Source of the DNA: Aquimarina pacifica
GTDB lineage: Bacteria; Bacteroidota; Bacteroidia; Flavobacteriales; Flavobacteriaceae
Length of the DNA stretch: 64,000 nucleotides
Direction: 5' to 3'
Assembly (NCBI RefSeq): GCF_000520955.1
Contig: NZ_JACC01000027.1
Coordinates: forward strand, 31,303 to 95,302
Made by a program: the position numbers and the translations under genes. The first letter of the stretch is position 1. Every line of letters starts with the position of its first letter. Of the stretch, positions 1 to 8,723 are shown piece after piece. The notes beneath the pieces were generated by a model, which worked only from the letters and a program-made list of their open reading frames with translations, searched no databases and was not told where the DNA came from.

Positions 1-1310
1 TCGCATACCATTCGATCACCTTTGGCTTCCATACTCAACATTTCTCCTTTTCGCATGGTAACCATTTCTACAGCTTTCCCAGAAACGCTTTCAGGCAGAT
101 CAATAGTTAATTCCTCTATAGGCTCACATTTCACACCATCAATCTCCCTTATAATCACCTGAGGTTGACCTATCTGCAACTCATATCCTTCTCGACGCAT
201 AGTCTCAATAAGTACAGATAAATGCAATACTCCACGACCAAAAACGATGAACTTATCAGCACTGTCTGTTTCATTTACTCGTAATGCTAAGTTCTTCTCT
301 AGTTCTTTCTCTAATCTTTCCTTAATATGTCTTGAGGTAACGAATTTCCCATCTTTTCCGAAGAAAGGTGAATCATTAATTGTAAACAACATACTCATTG
401 TTGGTTCATCAATAGCAATTGTCTTAAGCCCTTCTGGGTTTTCTACATCTGCAACCGTGTCACCAATCTCAAAACCTTCTAAACCAACCAAAGCACAAAT
501 ATCTCCCGCTTCTACCTTCTCAGCTTTTCTTCTTCCTAATCCTTCAAACGTATGAATCTCCTTTATTTTGGTCTTTTTGATAGATCCATCTCTCTTTACC
601 AAAGAAACTTGCATGCCCTCTGTCAGCGTTCCTCTTTGTAAACGACCAATAGCAATACGTCCTGTAAATGACGAAAAATCCAAAGAAGTAATTAACAACT
701 GCGGTGTACCTTCTTCTAACTTAGGAGCAGGAATATGCTCTATCACCATATCAAGTAAAGGCTCTATAGAATCCGTCTCGTTTTTCCAGTCATCACTCAT
801 CCAGTTGTTCTTTGCAGAACCATATACTGTAGGAAAGTCTAACTGCCACTCCTCTGCACCTAGTTCAAACATCAGATCAAACACTTTCTCGTGAACTTCT
901 TCTGGAGTACAATTTTCTTTATCTACTTTATTCACTACAACACAAGGCTTCAATCCTAGATCTATTGCCTTTTGTAATACAAAACGAGTTTGCGGCATTG
1001 GCCCTTCAAAAGCATCAACAAGTAATAAAACCCCATCAGCCATATTTAGTACTCGCTCTACTTCTCCTCCAAAATCGGCGTGACCGGGGGTATCAATAAT
1101 ATTAATTTTAGTATCCTTATATATAACAGAAACGTTCTTTGAGGTAATTGTGATTCCTCTTTCGCGCTCAAGATCATTATTATCCAAAATTAAATCACCC
1201 GTATTTTCGTTTTCACGAAAAAGTTGACAATGATACATAATTTTATCCACCAACGTAGTCTTACCGTGATCTACGTGAGCAATTATTGCAATGTTTTTTA
1301 TAGCAGTCAT
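1..1310 (-). CDS. typA: Translational GTPase TypA/BipA, 5' part (runs off the window)
   Basis: Reading the minus strand from the ATG at 1310 gives about 436 residues of an open frame that continues past position 1, roughly the first 70% of a protein that is usually about 600 residues long. The N-terminus carries the G1 loop AHVDHGKTT (residues 11-19), then the G3 motif DTPGHADF and the G4 motif NKVD, in the order and wording of the TypA/BipA family. This family is a ribosome-associated EF-G-like GTPase that helps large-subunit assembly and growth under stress. A perfect flavobacterial -7 box lies just upstream at 1332-1339. The family assignment is firm; the missing C-terminal domain cannot be checked here. 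Confidence 0.95.
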   Translation of the reverse strand, partial: MTAIKNIAIIAHVDHGKTTLVDKIMYHCQLFRENENTGDLILDNNDLERERGITITSKNVSVIYKDTKINIIDTPGHADFGGEVERVLNMADGVLLLVDAFEGPMPQTRFVLQKAIDLGLKPCVVVNKVDKENCTPEEVHEKVFDLMFELGAEEWQLDFPTVYGSAKNNWMSDDWKNETDSIEPLLDMVIEHIPAPKLEEGTPQLLITSLDFSSFTGRIAIGRLQRGTLTEGMQVSLVKRDGSIKKTKIKEIHTFEGLGRRKAEKVEAGDICALVGLEGFEIGDTVADVENPEGLKTIAIDEPTMSMLFTINDSPFFGKDGKFVTSRHIKERLEKELEKNLALRVNETDSADKFIVFGRGVLHLSVLIETMRREGYELQIGQPQVIIREIDGVKCEPIEELTIDLPESVSGKAVEMVTMRKGEMLSMEAKGDRMVC

Positions 1311-1331
1311 ATACACCTTAATTTAAGGCTG

Positions 1332-1339
1332 CAAAGGTA
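1332..1339 (-). promoter_or_regulatory. -7 promoter element of typA
   Basis: The minus strand reads TACCTTTG, an exact match to the Bacteroidetes -7 consensus TAnnTTTG. It lies 21 bases before the typA start codon. No convincing -33 TTG is seen at the usual distance. Confidence 0.6.
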
Positions 1340-1677
1340 AGGGTTATTTTGACAGGTTGTATATTTAATTTACAATATTAAGACGGATACAAAACAAAGG
1401 AATCAAAAACTATGAAAAACAAAAATAAAACACTTTAAATCAGTAATTTAATACAAAAAAAATAAAGATTTTTATCAGACAAAAATTGCTTTGGAATTAT
1501 GATAAAATACGTTTCTCAAATTTTTAACGAGAATGACACAATGTAAGTACTGTCTACAAAAAACAGCTGTGCTAAAAAAATTAAACAAATAGCAGGAATT
1601 TTCTACCCTCCAAAAAACACAAACTTCTTTTCTAGGTAATTACCATATTAATCAAAAGTATTTATGGTCTAAAAAAC

Positions 1678-1724
1678 TTCTTGAGATTTATAAATCAAAA
1701 CCCCTGATTTATAAATCTCAAGAA
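1678..1724. repeat. Perfect 20-bp inverted repeat
   Basis: Arms 1678-1697 and 1705-1724 are exact reverse complements around a 7-base AAACCCC loop. On the plus strand no T run follows. On the minus strand the stem is followed by GTTTTTTAG, so it could end transcripts arriving from the right, although no minus-strand gene lies there. It may also be a transcript-stabilising structure or a large operator about 140 bases upstream of the SDP-like cassette. Confidence 0.7.
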
Positions 1725-1865
1725 CCACCTCTTGTTTCTCATACATCATACAGATTACTTTTAGGTGTATAAATAATCACAAACATGACGCACACAGAAC
1801 GTTTTAATGGTGAAAGCCGAAAAACCATAAACATAGAGTAGGCATAAAATTAAAAATCATTTAGT

Positions 1866-2615
1866 ATGAAAAACACTCTTAAATTCTTAATGTTTGCCAT
1901 TGGCATGGCAGCTTTGATCATTAGTTGCTCAAATGAGCAAGACGACCTCGAATATACGGACGCACATATTAATAACCTGTCGGGCGAAGAACTCTTTAAA
2001 AGTATCATTTTTGCCGATGGAGAAATCACTAGTAAAATCCCCGCTTTAACAAGTAATCTTGATTTTGAATCTTTCTTTAACGATGAGGAATTGGTCGCTT
2101 ATCGTGAGACACAAGATAAAATCCTTTCAAGAATTCAAGAAAAGGACCCGAATTTTCTCTCTTCATTTAAGGAAGCAATTATTTCTAAAGAATTTTATCT
2201 AATTAAAAAATCAATCCTAGAGGCAACTGATTTATTAGTTAAAACATCTAACGAAATTAATAACATATCTATAGCAGATGGAGAAAAAATTGCTCAATCG
2301 ATCATAAATAACAAGGAACTCGATATTACCAAATTTGATGCAGAGGGAAGAAAGATCATCAATATGAAATTAGACGAACTATCTAAAACAAATTTGAACG
2401 AGGATAACAAATTTGTATTGGTAATTGGTTTTGGTATAGCAGTAGTGACTGCCGCTGTTATCGGAAATGTAGCCTATGTTGTTAATGCGTACAGCTTTGG
2501 AAATGTTACACAAACTGTTAATTGGCAATTACCTGAAGCATACCCAGATCAGGATTTGGGCGATGATATGGTACTTGATGAAGTTACTACATCCCTAATA
2601 CAGTTAACTAACTAA
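1866..2615 (+). CDS. SdpC-family antimicrobial peptide precursor, predicted lipoprotein
   Basis: This 249-residue protein begins with a lipoprotein signal ending in LIISC (Cys21), followed by an acidic stretch. The early motif SGEELFKSIIF (residues 39-49), a central KDPNFLSSFK motif (93-102) and a very hydrophobic glycine/alanine/valine segment at about 183-209 follow the plan of the sporulation-delaying-protein toxin family. In Bacillus subtilis SdpC (about 203 residues), a C-terminal hydrophobic peptide is released and kills cells by collapsing the proton-motive force. The next two genes encode SdpA-like and SdpB-like partners, which strongly supports the call. Unusually, Cys21 is the only cysteine, so no disulfide is possible in the released peptide, and the precursor looks lipid-anchored. 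Family assignment is from motif memory and context, not from a search. Confidence 0.75.
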   Translation: MKNTLKFLMFAIGMAALIISCSNEQDDLEYTDAHINNLSGEELFKSIIFADGEITSKIPALTSNLDFESFFNDEELVAYRETQDKILSRIQEKDPNFLSSFKEAIISKEFYLIKKSILEATDLLVKTSNEINNISIADGEKIAQSIINNKELDITKFDAEGRKIINMKLDELSKTNLNEDNKFVLVIGFGIAVVTAAVIGNVAYVVNAYSFGNVTQTVNWQLPEAYPDQDLGDDMVLDEVTTSLIQLTN

Positions 2616-2643
2616 ATCATAAATCTACAAACAAACCTTGGCT

Positions 2644-3180
2644 ATGAATATTACACGCTTCTACTTTATGATGATGATCATAACGGGCTTTATTATTTTT
2701 TACACCCTCGTTGTTTTTATTCAAGATAACCCTGTTTCTCTTAGGTACGATATCGGGAATAAAAGAAGTGTAAAAATGTTTATCAGCCAAGGTTTTGGTT
2801 TTTTTACCAAAGATCCCAAAACAGATATATATAGGTTGTACAAAGACAATAACGGAACAGTTGAAGAAATCAAGCACGAAAATTTTGGTATTGATAACAG
2901 TTTTGGAACTAATAGAAGAATGCGCTTACTAGAAAGCAAACTTGAAATGGTTTTTGGTAGATTAGACTCCACAGATTACCTATCGCCCAAAATACCACTT
3001 CAAAAGTTTTTTGTGGACCCAGAATCCATAAAACCAGTAGTTATAAAATTTGATCATCAGCTTATATGTGGTGAATATTACCTTGTAAAAAGCAAACCAA
3101 AACCTTGGTCTCTTTTCTCAAAAGATTTAATAGGCTATTACCCATATAAGGTTAGTAAAATGATTTTTAAATGTCAATAA
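2644..3180 (+). CDS. SdpA-family antimicrobial peptide maturation protein
   Basis: The protein is 178 residues from the ATG at 2644; an in-frame TTG at 2638 is a less likely start. It has one N-terminal membrane segment (about residues 5-25) and a soluble domain containing SQGFGFFTKDPK (48-59), which closely resembles the signature SQGWxFFTKDPR region of SdpA. In B. subtilis SdpA is a cytosolic/membrane-associated protein that, with SdpB, is needed to turn secreted SdpC into active toxin. The gene starts 28 bases after the sdpC-like gene and ends 12 bases before the sdpB-like gene, so the three are probably one transcript. Usual family length is about 160 residues. Confidence 0.75.
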   Translation: MNITRFYFMMMIITGFIIFYTLVVFIQDNPVSLRYDIGNKRSVKMFISQGFGFFTKDPKTDIYRLYKDNNGTVEEIKHENFGIDNSFGTNRRMRLLESKLEMVFGRLDSTDYLSPKIPLQKFFVDPESIKPVVIKFDHQLICGEYYLVKSKPKPWSLFSKDLIGYYPYKVSKMIFKCQ

Positions 3181-3192
3181 TATACCTATACA

Positions 3193-4155
3193 ATGAAAAT
3201 TATATCTCAAATAACCAATAAAGAATATCATACAAATGTAGTAGGGTTATCAAGAAGCCTTCTAGCCTTTGGCACATTGTTAACGCTATTATTTAATAAC
3301 AATCAATTATTATTTTTTTATGGAGTTGATTTTGATACTAGATATATAGGTCAAAGTCCATTTACTCTTTTTGGCCTATTCACAGATGCTAATTTAATGT
3401 ATGCTAAGCTAATAGCAATTGCAGTACTATTGGTAGTAATACTTGGTTATTACCCAAGATTTATGGGCATCCTTCATTGGTATATAACCTACAGTTTTTT
3501 GAGTGATTGCCCTATCGTAGACGGAGGAGATCAGATCGCTTCACAAATCACATTGATACTAATTCCTATTACACTTTTGGATAGTAGAAAAAGTCATTGG
3601 AATAAGCCTCGGACAAAAAACTACAGTCCATACTTAAGAATTGTTACTTATTTCGCTTTTTTTCTACTACATTTTCAAATAGCCTTTATATACTTTGATG
3701 CAGCGGTATCAAAAATTAGAGTTGAAGAATGGATAAACGGTACAGCAGTGTATTACTGGTTTACGAGTCCCACTTTCGGAGTTGGTGATTTTTTACAACC
3801 CTTAATATACCCTCTACTCAAACACCCAATTACCTTAACGCTTATTACATGGTCTACCATAGCACTTGAACTCACCCTTGCAGGAGCACTATTCATGAAA
3901 TATACTAAATCAAAGATTCTCCTGTTTTTGGGTTTGGCTTTTCACTTTATGATTATTCTAATACATGGCTTACCTAGTTTCTTTTGCACCATGTCAGCTT
4001 GTTTGGTCATCTATTTACTCCCTTCAAATTACCACATATCATCTATAAAAATCGCAGAAATTTTTTCAAAAAAAAATGATTTCTTTTTTGTTTTCAAAAA
4101 AAAATTCGAAACCATTTTGTCTAAAAATAAATCATCTAAAAGAGTAATCTCATAA
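3193..4155 (+). CDS. SdpB-family integral membrane maturation protein (HTTM-like)
   Basis: This 320-residue protein has several hydrophobic segments spread over its length and ends in a basic, lysine-rich tail. The size matches B. subtilis SdpB (about 320 residues), a multi-pass protein distantly related to the HTTM/vitamin-K-carboxylase-like membrane fold. Short stretches such as GVDFDTRYIGQSP and VDGGDQIASQ fall where the family has conserved loops. With SdpA it is required for production of the mature SDP toxin. It is the last gene of the cassette. No SdpI-like immunity gene follows it; the next gene is kdsA. Confidence 0.78.
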   Translation: MKIISQITNKEYHTNVVGLSRSLLAFGTLLTLLFNNNQLLFFYGVDFDTRYIGQSPFTLFGLFTDANLMYAKLIAIAVLLVVILGYYPRFMGILHWYITYSFLSDCPIVDGGDQIASQITLILIPITLLDSRKSHWNKPRTKNYSPYLRIVTYFAFFLLHFQIAFIYFDAAVSKIRVEEWINGTAVYYWFTSPTFGVGDFLQPLIYPLLKHPITLTLITWSTIALELTLAGALFMKYTKSKILLFLGLAFHFMIILIHGLPSFFCTMSACLVIYLLPSNYHISSIKIAEIFSKKNDFFFVFKKKFETILSKNKSSKRVIS

Positions 4156-4352
4156 CTTAAATTTACATCCGAGGGTACATAAAAGATGTACTTTAAACAA
4201 TTATTTCTCTTTCTCATTAATTCGTGCTAATGCAGATAATGTAATAGTTAATCAAAAAGATACTTGTGATATTTTTTTATGATGTTGTTTTCTGTCAGAA
4301 TAGATCGGTCTTAATCCAACTCCTTGTTATAATTACTTTTAGTGATAATTCT

Positions 4353-4381
4353 TTGCTTGCGTTACTAAAAGACTATCTTTG
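4353..4381 (+). promoter_or_regulatory. Flavobacterial promoter of kdsA
   Basis: TTG at 4353-4355, an 18-base spacer and TATCTTTG at 4374-4381 match the -33/-7 consensus TTG...TAnnTTTG. The box ends 19 bases before the ATG at 4401, which supports that start over the longer open frame that begins at 4266. Confidence 0.65.
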
Positions 4382-4400
4382 CTTCGGAAAAAAACTAATG

Positions 4401-5219
4401 ATGGAATTAAAGAACATCCCTAATATCAAGCATCTTGACGCTGACAATTTTTTTCTTTTGGCAGGTCCTTGTGCAATCGAAGGAGAAGAAATGGCATTGC
4501 GCATTGCAGAAAAAGTAGTTGAGATTACCTCTGAACTAAAAATTCCATATGTTTTTAAAGGTTCTTTCAAAAAAGCAAATCGTAGTCGTATTGATAGCTT
4601 TACTGGGATCGGAAACGAAAAAGCCTTAAAAATTTTACGTAAAGTTGGGGAAACATTCCAGATTCCTACCGTGACAGACATCCACGAAAATGAAGATGCC
4701 CTAATCGCTGCAGAATATGTAGATATTTTACAAATTCCTGCTTTTTTAGTGCGACAAACAGACCTTGTTGTTGCTGCCGCCAAAACAGGAAAGACTGTTA
4801 ATTTGAAAAAAGGACAATTTATGAGTCCTGAAGCCATGCAACATGCTGTAAAAAAAGTAAAAGACAGCGGCAATGACAATGCTATGATTACGGATCGTGG
4901 TACCATGTTTGGATATCAAGACATGGTTGTTGATTTTAGAGGGATCCCAACAATGAAACAATTTGCTACAACTGTCCTAGATGTTACACATTCTCTACAA
5001 CAGCCAAATCAGTCAAGTGGTGTAACAGGAGGAAGACCCGATATGATAGAAACAATTGCTCGAGCAGGAATCGCAACGGGCGTTGATGGCTTATTCATAG
5101 AAACGCACTTTGATCCTGCAAACGCAAAAAGCGATGGAGCCAATATGCTAGACCTACAATATCTAAAAAAATTATTAAGCAATCTGGTAGCGATTAGACA
5201 AGCTATTGCTAATCTCTAA
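4401..5219 (+). CDS. kdsA: 3-deoxy-8-phosphooctulonate synthase
   Basis: KdsA condenses phosphoenolpyruvate with arabinose-5-phosphate to make KDO-8-phosphate, the first committed step to the KDO of lipopolysaccharide. The 272-residue product has LAGPCAIEGEE near the N-terminus, KGSFKKANRSR, DIHE and a final GVDGLFIETH/DGANML region, all characteristic of the family, and it has the normal length when started at 4401. An ATG at 4398 is equally placed; the frame is open back to 4266, but that extension overlaps the promoter and is not expected to be translated. The gene immediately precedes a putative outer-membrane protein gene with a gap of 5 bases. Confidence 0.94.
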   Translation: MELKNIPNIKHLDADNFFLLAGPCAIEGEEMALRIAEKVVEITSELKIPYVFKGSFKKANRSRIDSFTGIGNEKALKILRKVGETFQIPTVTDIHENEDALIAAEYVDILQIPAFLVRQTDLVVAAAKTGKTVNLKKGQFMSPEAMQHAVKKVKDSGNDNAMITDRGTMFGYQDMVVDFRGIPTMKQFATTVLDVTHSLQQPNQSSGVTGGRPDMIETIARAGIATGVDGLFIETHFDPANAKSDGANMLDLQYLKKLLSNLVAIRQAIANL

Positions 5220-5224
5220 TCGTC

Positions 5225-6106
5225 TTGAGAAAAAAAATACTACTAAGTTTCTTAGTTTTAATACTGGGAAAACAGAAAACTATTGCGCAAAATGAAGAGG
5301 TTTCACCCCTTGCAAATAGCGACAATAATACAACAGGAAATAAGGGAAGAGTTTTCTTTTATTGGGGCTGGAACACTGCGCAGTATAGTAATTCGAATAT
5401 TCATTTTTATGGAAACAATTATGATTTTACTATTCATAATGCACAAGCCGGAGATAGAATTACAAAACCTATTACATTTAGAGAATACTTACATCCTACA
5501 AATCTTACCATCCCACAAACTAATGCAAGATTAGGATACTATTTTCATGACCATTGGAGTGTTTCGATTGGATTAGATCATATGAAATATGTGATGCGCC
5601 TTTTTGGTAATGCAACAATATCAGGAGAAATTAATCTCACAGATCAGGACGAGGGCGTTCCTTACTTTAATGGTAATTATGATCATAGTGACATTGCCTT
5701 ATTAAAAACATTTGTTGAGTTCGAACACACAGATGGACTTAATTATGTAACTGCAGAAATCGGCCGTATTGATAATCTGGGAGCGTACATAAACCTTAAT
5801 CCGAAGAAAATACAAATTAACCTTATCGAAGGGTTTAGTGCCGGGGTGGTAATCCCCAAAACAAATGCAACCATTCTAGGAAAAGAGCGTCATGATGCGT
5901 TTCACCTTGCTGGCTATGGTATATCACTAAAAGGAGGAATTAATATCACTTTCTTTAATTCATTTTTTATTCAAACCGAGATCAAAGGAGGATTTATAAA
6001 CCTTCCCGATATTAGAACAACCAATAGCACTAGTGATAAAGCAACACAAAATTTCTTTTTCTTTCAACAAAATGTTACCCTTGGCGGAACCTTTAAGATA
6101 TTTTAA
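5225..6106 (+). CDS. Hypothetical outer-membrane beta-barrel-like protein
   Basis: This 293-residue protein has a signal peptide ending near the alanine-glutamine of IAQNEE. It then shows alternating hydrophobic/aromatic stretches such as GYYFHDHWSVSIGLDHMKY and a C-terminal strand ending in phenylalanine (LGGTFKIF), as in outer-membrane barrels. No family is recognised with confidence. The start is a TTG at 5225; no in-frame ATG gives a complete signal peptide. It lies 5 bases after kdsA and probably shares its transcript, consistent with an envelope role. A compact hairpin terminator overlaps its stop codon. Confidence 0.65.
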   Translation: MRKKILLSFLVLILGKQKTIAQNEEVSPLANSDNNTTGNKGRVFFYWGWNTAQYSNSNIHFYGNNYDFTIHNAQAGDRITKPITFREYLHPTNLTIPQTNARLGYYFHDHWSVSIGLDHMKYVMRLFGNATISGEINLTDQDEGVPYFNGNYDHSDIALLKTFVEFEHTDGLNYVTAEIGRIDNLGAYINLNPKKIQINLIEGFSAGVVIPKTNATILGKERHDAFHLAGYGISLKGGINITFFNSFFIQTEIKGGFINLPDIRTTNSTSDKATQNFFFFQQNVTLGGTFKIF

Positions 6107-6117
6107 AATATCTTTTT
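6095..6117 (+). terminator. Intrinsic terminator after the kdsA operon
   Basis: AAGATATTTT at 6095-6104 pairs with AAAATATCTT at 6105-6114, followed by TTT. It overlaps the stop codon of the upstream gene and separates it from the convergent DUF1801 gene. The stem is AT-only, so strength is uncertain. Confidence 0.5.
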
Positions 6118-6460
6118 ATTCATATAACCCTTTAGCCTCATTGAGAATATCGATGGCAACCTGATTATCTATATCCTCAAGAGCCCTATACCTCAATGAT
6201 TTCATCACCTTTCTCCCATCTGTTACTAAATGATCTAAATGAATATTGATCTGATTGGCTTTCCAGAATCCAACATCAACATATCCTTTGGTTACATTGA
6301 GGTAACAAAATGGTTTATCAAACAAATAATAAAAAGGAATTTTATACTTGTATTTAAGCACCACAGAAGGAACAGATGTCTCTATAAGTATCTGAATGTG
6401 TGACAGTATCGTTTTAAAAGGTTCTGATTGATTAAGTATATATTCTTCTGCTGGATTCAT
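6116..6460 (-). CDS. DUF1801-family protein
   Basis: The 114-residue product has the DUF1801/YdhG-like pattern: an N-terminal helix followed by ETSVPSVVLKYKYKIPFYYLFDKPFCYL and GYVDVGFWKANQI. Small proteins of this family fold like an iron-chaperone (Fra-like) domain, but their role is not settled. It is a complete stand-alone gene, convergent with the outer-membrane protein gene on its left and divergent from the gene at 6516. The family call is reasonably secure; the function is unknown. Confidence 0.75.
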   Translation of the reverse strand: MNPAEEYILNQSEPFKTILSHIQILIETSVPSVVLKYKYKIPFYYLFDKPFCYLNVTKGYVDVGFWKANQINIHLDHLVTDGRKVMKSLRYRALEDIDNQVAIDILNEAKGLYE

Positions 6461-6515
6461 AAAAAATCGCTATTTTTAGAGTAGAAAAACAGTAACCCCA
6501 ATATACATATTCCCT

Positions 6516-8015
6516 TTGAAACTAAAAAAAACAGATTGCCTGCCCCTGCAACTAGTTCTTTTACTTTGCTTATTTACCCCATTACTAATAATAGCGCAAG
6601 AAAAAGAAAGCACTTCTAAACAAGCCCCTATTACCATCGTGGCAAAGGTTCTTGATAAAGAATCTAAAGAACCACTGCCTTTTACAAATGTAATTGTAGA
6701 AGGAACTTCTATAGGAACTATTACTAATGAAGAAGGCTTTTTTGAACTTACAGTCAGCGAAAAATACAAAAGATCTAAACTTGTTTTTTCATTTATAGGA
6801 TATCAAAACACAAGTATTGCGATCAAATCATTTGATGGCAATGACAAATTTGTATATCTAGAAACCGAATCTAACTCATTAGATGAAGTACTACTTATAG
6901 CTAAAAACAAATACAAAGAATTTATAAACCAAGCCATCGCTACGACATCTCAAAATTATGCACAACAAGCAACATTGCTAGAAACATATTACCGAGAGCT
7001 TACCAAAATAGACAATAAGTACACAAAATTTGCAGATGCTGCAATCAACCTTTACTATTCTCCGTATGATGGTTCTTTTGATTTACAGAGGTCAAGAGTA
7101 GGATATTATAGGTTTAGTAGATTAGAGAACGAAATAAAAAAAGTTCCTTTTCCAGAACCTTCGGACCTTATTGCTGACTACAAAGACCAAGCAAAAATAA
7201 TTGCTCTTCGAAAAAGTGATAACCTACAGAAATATAAAATACTAAAGCAATCTAAAGAACTTAGCGCTATTGATACCACCAACTTAAAGTGGCTTGAAAA
7301 TAATGAAATTGGCGGGGGACCTTTAAGACTAACGGGAGCAGATAAATTTAAGAGACAGGAAGATTTTTTTGATCCAAAAACCAACGGTCAATATTTGTTC
7401 AAACTCTATGGGCGAAGTAGCTATAACAACAAGCCAGTATATATCATTTCCTTTGCACCAAAAGATTCGACAAATGCAAAAGCAAAATATAAAGGAGAAA
7501 TTACTCTCGATGAAGAGAGCAAAGCAGTAATAGCCTACCAATATAGCCTAACCAAATTATCAAAAAAACAAAGCAGTCAAAAATTTGGGGCACAACTTAA
7601 AACACCAGAATCTGTAGAAAAAGAAAGTAAACTGGCTTTTATAAGTCGTACGACAAGTCTAGAAGATTATAAAATATATGTAACCTACTCTTATTATAAC
7701 GGAAAATGGTACTTAAAACGTATTAAAGCCACAAACACCTATCTTAATACCGGAGATTTATTCGAAGACTATACCGCAATTACAGAATCAGAATTAGTAA
7801 TCAATAAAACCCAAACAGAGAATATTCAAGTATTTCCTATTAATGAAGTATTTGATAGTATATTTTCGAATGCATTATTTAATCTTAACCTCCCCTATAA
7901 TCAACCTTTCTGGAAAAGCTATAGTACCCTTGTAGCAACAGGAGTTGTCGGAAAAGCACTCGAAGATCTAGAGTCAACAAGTAGCTTAGAAAAACAATTC
8001 GAAACAAATAAATAG
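6516..8015 (+). CDS. Carboxypeptidase-like regulatory-domain envelope protein
   Basis: The 499-residue protein starts at a TTG, with a hydrophobic signal ending in LLIIAQ. Residues 35-120 form a CarboxypepD_reg-like beta-sandwich with the hallmark DKESKEPLPFTNVIVEGTS and a TITNEEGFFEL turn. The remaining ~370 residues resemble the soluble C-terminal part seen in many Bacteroidetes proteins of this type, with no TonB plug or barrel. It is probably exported to the periplasm or outer membrane. No ligand or partner can be named. No ATG alternative keeps the signal peptide. Confidence 0.75.
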   Translation: MKLKKTDCLPLQLVLLLCLFTPLLIIAQEKESTSKQAPITIVAKVLDKESKEPLPFTNVIVEGTSIGTITNEEGFFELTVSEKYKRSKLVFSFIGYQNTSIAIKSFDGNDKFVYLETESNSLDEVLLIAKNKYKEFINQAIATTSQNYAQQATLLETYYRELTKIDNKYTKFADAAINLYYSPYDGSFDLQRSRVGYYRFSRLENEIKKVPFPEPSDLIADYKDQAKIIALRKSDNLQKYKILKQSKELSAIDTTNLKWLENNEIGGGPLRLTGADKFKRQEDFFDPKTNGQYLFKLYGRSSYNNKPVYIISFAPKDSTNAKAKYKGEITLDEESKAVIAYQYSLTKLSKKQSSQKFGAQLKTPESVEKESKLAFISRTTSLEDYKIYVTYSYYNGKWYLKRIKATNTYLNTGDLFEDYTAITESELVINKTQTENIQVFPINEVFDSIFSNALFNLNLPYNQPFWKSYSTLVATGVVGKALEDLESTSSLEKQFETNK

Positions 8016-8060
8016 TAGTATTTATCAAATAAAAACTTGTGCATTTCAATATTTTAATTT

Positions 8061-8079
8061 TACTTTGCAATTCAAAGTA
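8061..8079 (+). promoter_or_regulatory. Palindromic operator candidate, copy 1
   Basis: TACTTTG (8061-8067), a 5-base spacer and CAAAGTA (8073-8079) form a perfect inverted repeat 8 bases before the start of the gene at 8088. Almost the same sequence recurs at 9039-9055 before the gene at 9071. Both flank the gene for a winged-helix regulator, which is the obvious candidate to bind them. The left arm resembles a -7 box with one base missing, so binding here would be expected to affect initiation. Confidence 0.65.
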
Positions 8080-8087
8080 CTTTTAAT

Positions 8088-8693
8088 ATGAGCACTAAAG
8101 AATACCTAAAAGACATTACAGAGATCAAAGACATGATGAACAAATCATCTCGTTTTTTTTCTCTTAGTGGTTTATCAGGAATTATGGCAGGAATCTACGC
8201 CTTAATCGGCGCCGCAATAGCATACTACCTAGTAACCACAAGCCAAAGAGGCTATCTTATTACTGATGGAAAAATATTTAATTACATTTTAATAGATTTG
8301 GCCGCCGTGGCACTTGTTTCTACACTCACTGCAATCGTGTTAAGTACGCAGAAAGCAAAAAGAAACAATGAGATTTTATGGAATACCGCCTCAAGGAGAT
8401 TACTTGTAGCATTTTTGATTCCTCTAGTTACAGGCGGAGTATACATATTGATCAAAATTGCAACCAACCACTATGGATTAACAGGTTCCCTAATGCTTAT
8501 TTTTTATGGTCTTGCATTAGTGAATGCATCTAAATATACCATTGGCAATGTCAAATACTTGGGGTATATAGAAATTGTCCTAGGGTTAATCTGTGCTATA
8601 TATCCAGGCTATGGCTTTTGGTTCTGGGTACTAGGATTTGGTGTAATGCATATTATATACGGAAGCCTTATTTATTTTAAACACGATAGATAA
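8088..8693 (+). CDS. Hypothetical multi-pass membrane protein
   Basis: The 201-residue protein has a short charged N-terminus (EYLKDITEIKDMM) and about six hydrophobic segments, including GLSGIMAGIYALIGAAIAYYL and a C-terminal GYGFWFWVLGFGVMHIIYGSLIYF. I do not recognise a family with a known role; proteins like this commonly sit next to small winged-helix regulators in Bacteroidetes. It is the first gene of a run ending with creD, 30 bases before the regulator gene, and it is preceded by the palindrome at 8061-8079. Confidence 0.7.
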   Translation: MSTKEYLKDITEIKDMMNKSSRFFSLSGLSGIMAGIYALIGAAIAYYLVTTSQRGYLITDGKIFNYILIDLAAVALVSTLTAIVLSTQKAKRNNEILWNTASRRLLVAFLIPLVTGGVYILIKIATNHYGLTGSLMLIFYGLALVNASKYTIGNVKYLGYIEIVLGLICAIYPGYGFWFWVLGFGVMHIIYGSLIYFKHDR

Positions 8694-8723
8694 ACGCATC
8701 GTTATCCTAGGTAAAATAAAAAA

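Larger units (their letters stand above)
1311..1865. other. Intergenic region between typA and the SDP-like cassette
   Basis: This 555-base AT-rich gap lies between divergently oriented genes. It holds the typA promoter at its left end and a perfect 20-bp hairpin at 1678-1724. I see no coding sequence of note. The promoter of the sdpC-like gene should lie in the right third, but I could not pick out a convincing TAnnTTTG box. Confidence 0.6.

Noticed and set aside
4266..4400. N-terminal extension of the kdsA frame.
   Set aside because: The added 45 residues are not part of KdsA and overlap the promoter at 4353-4381.
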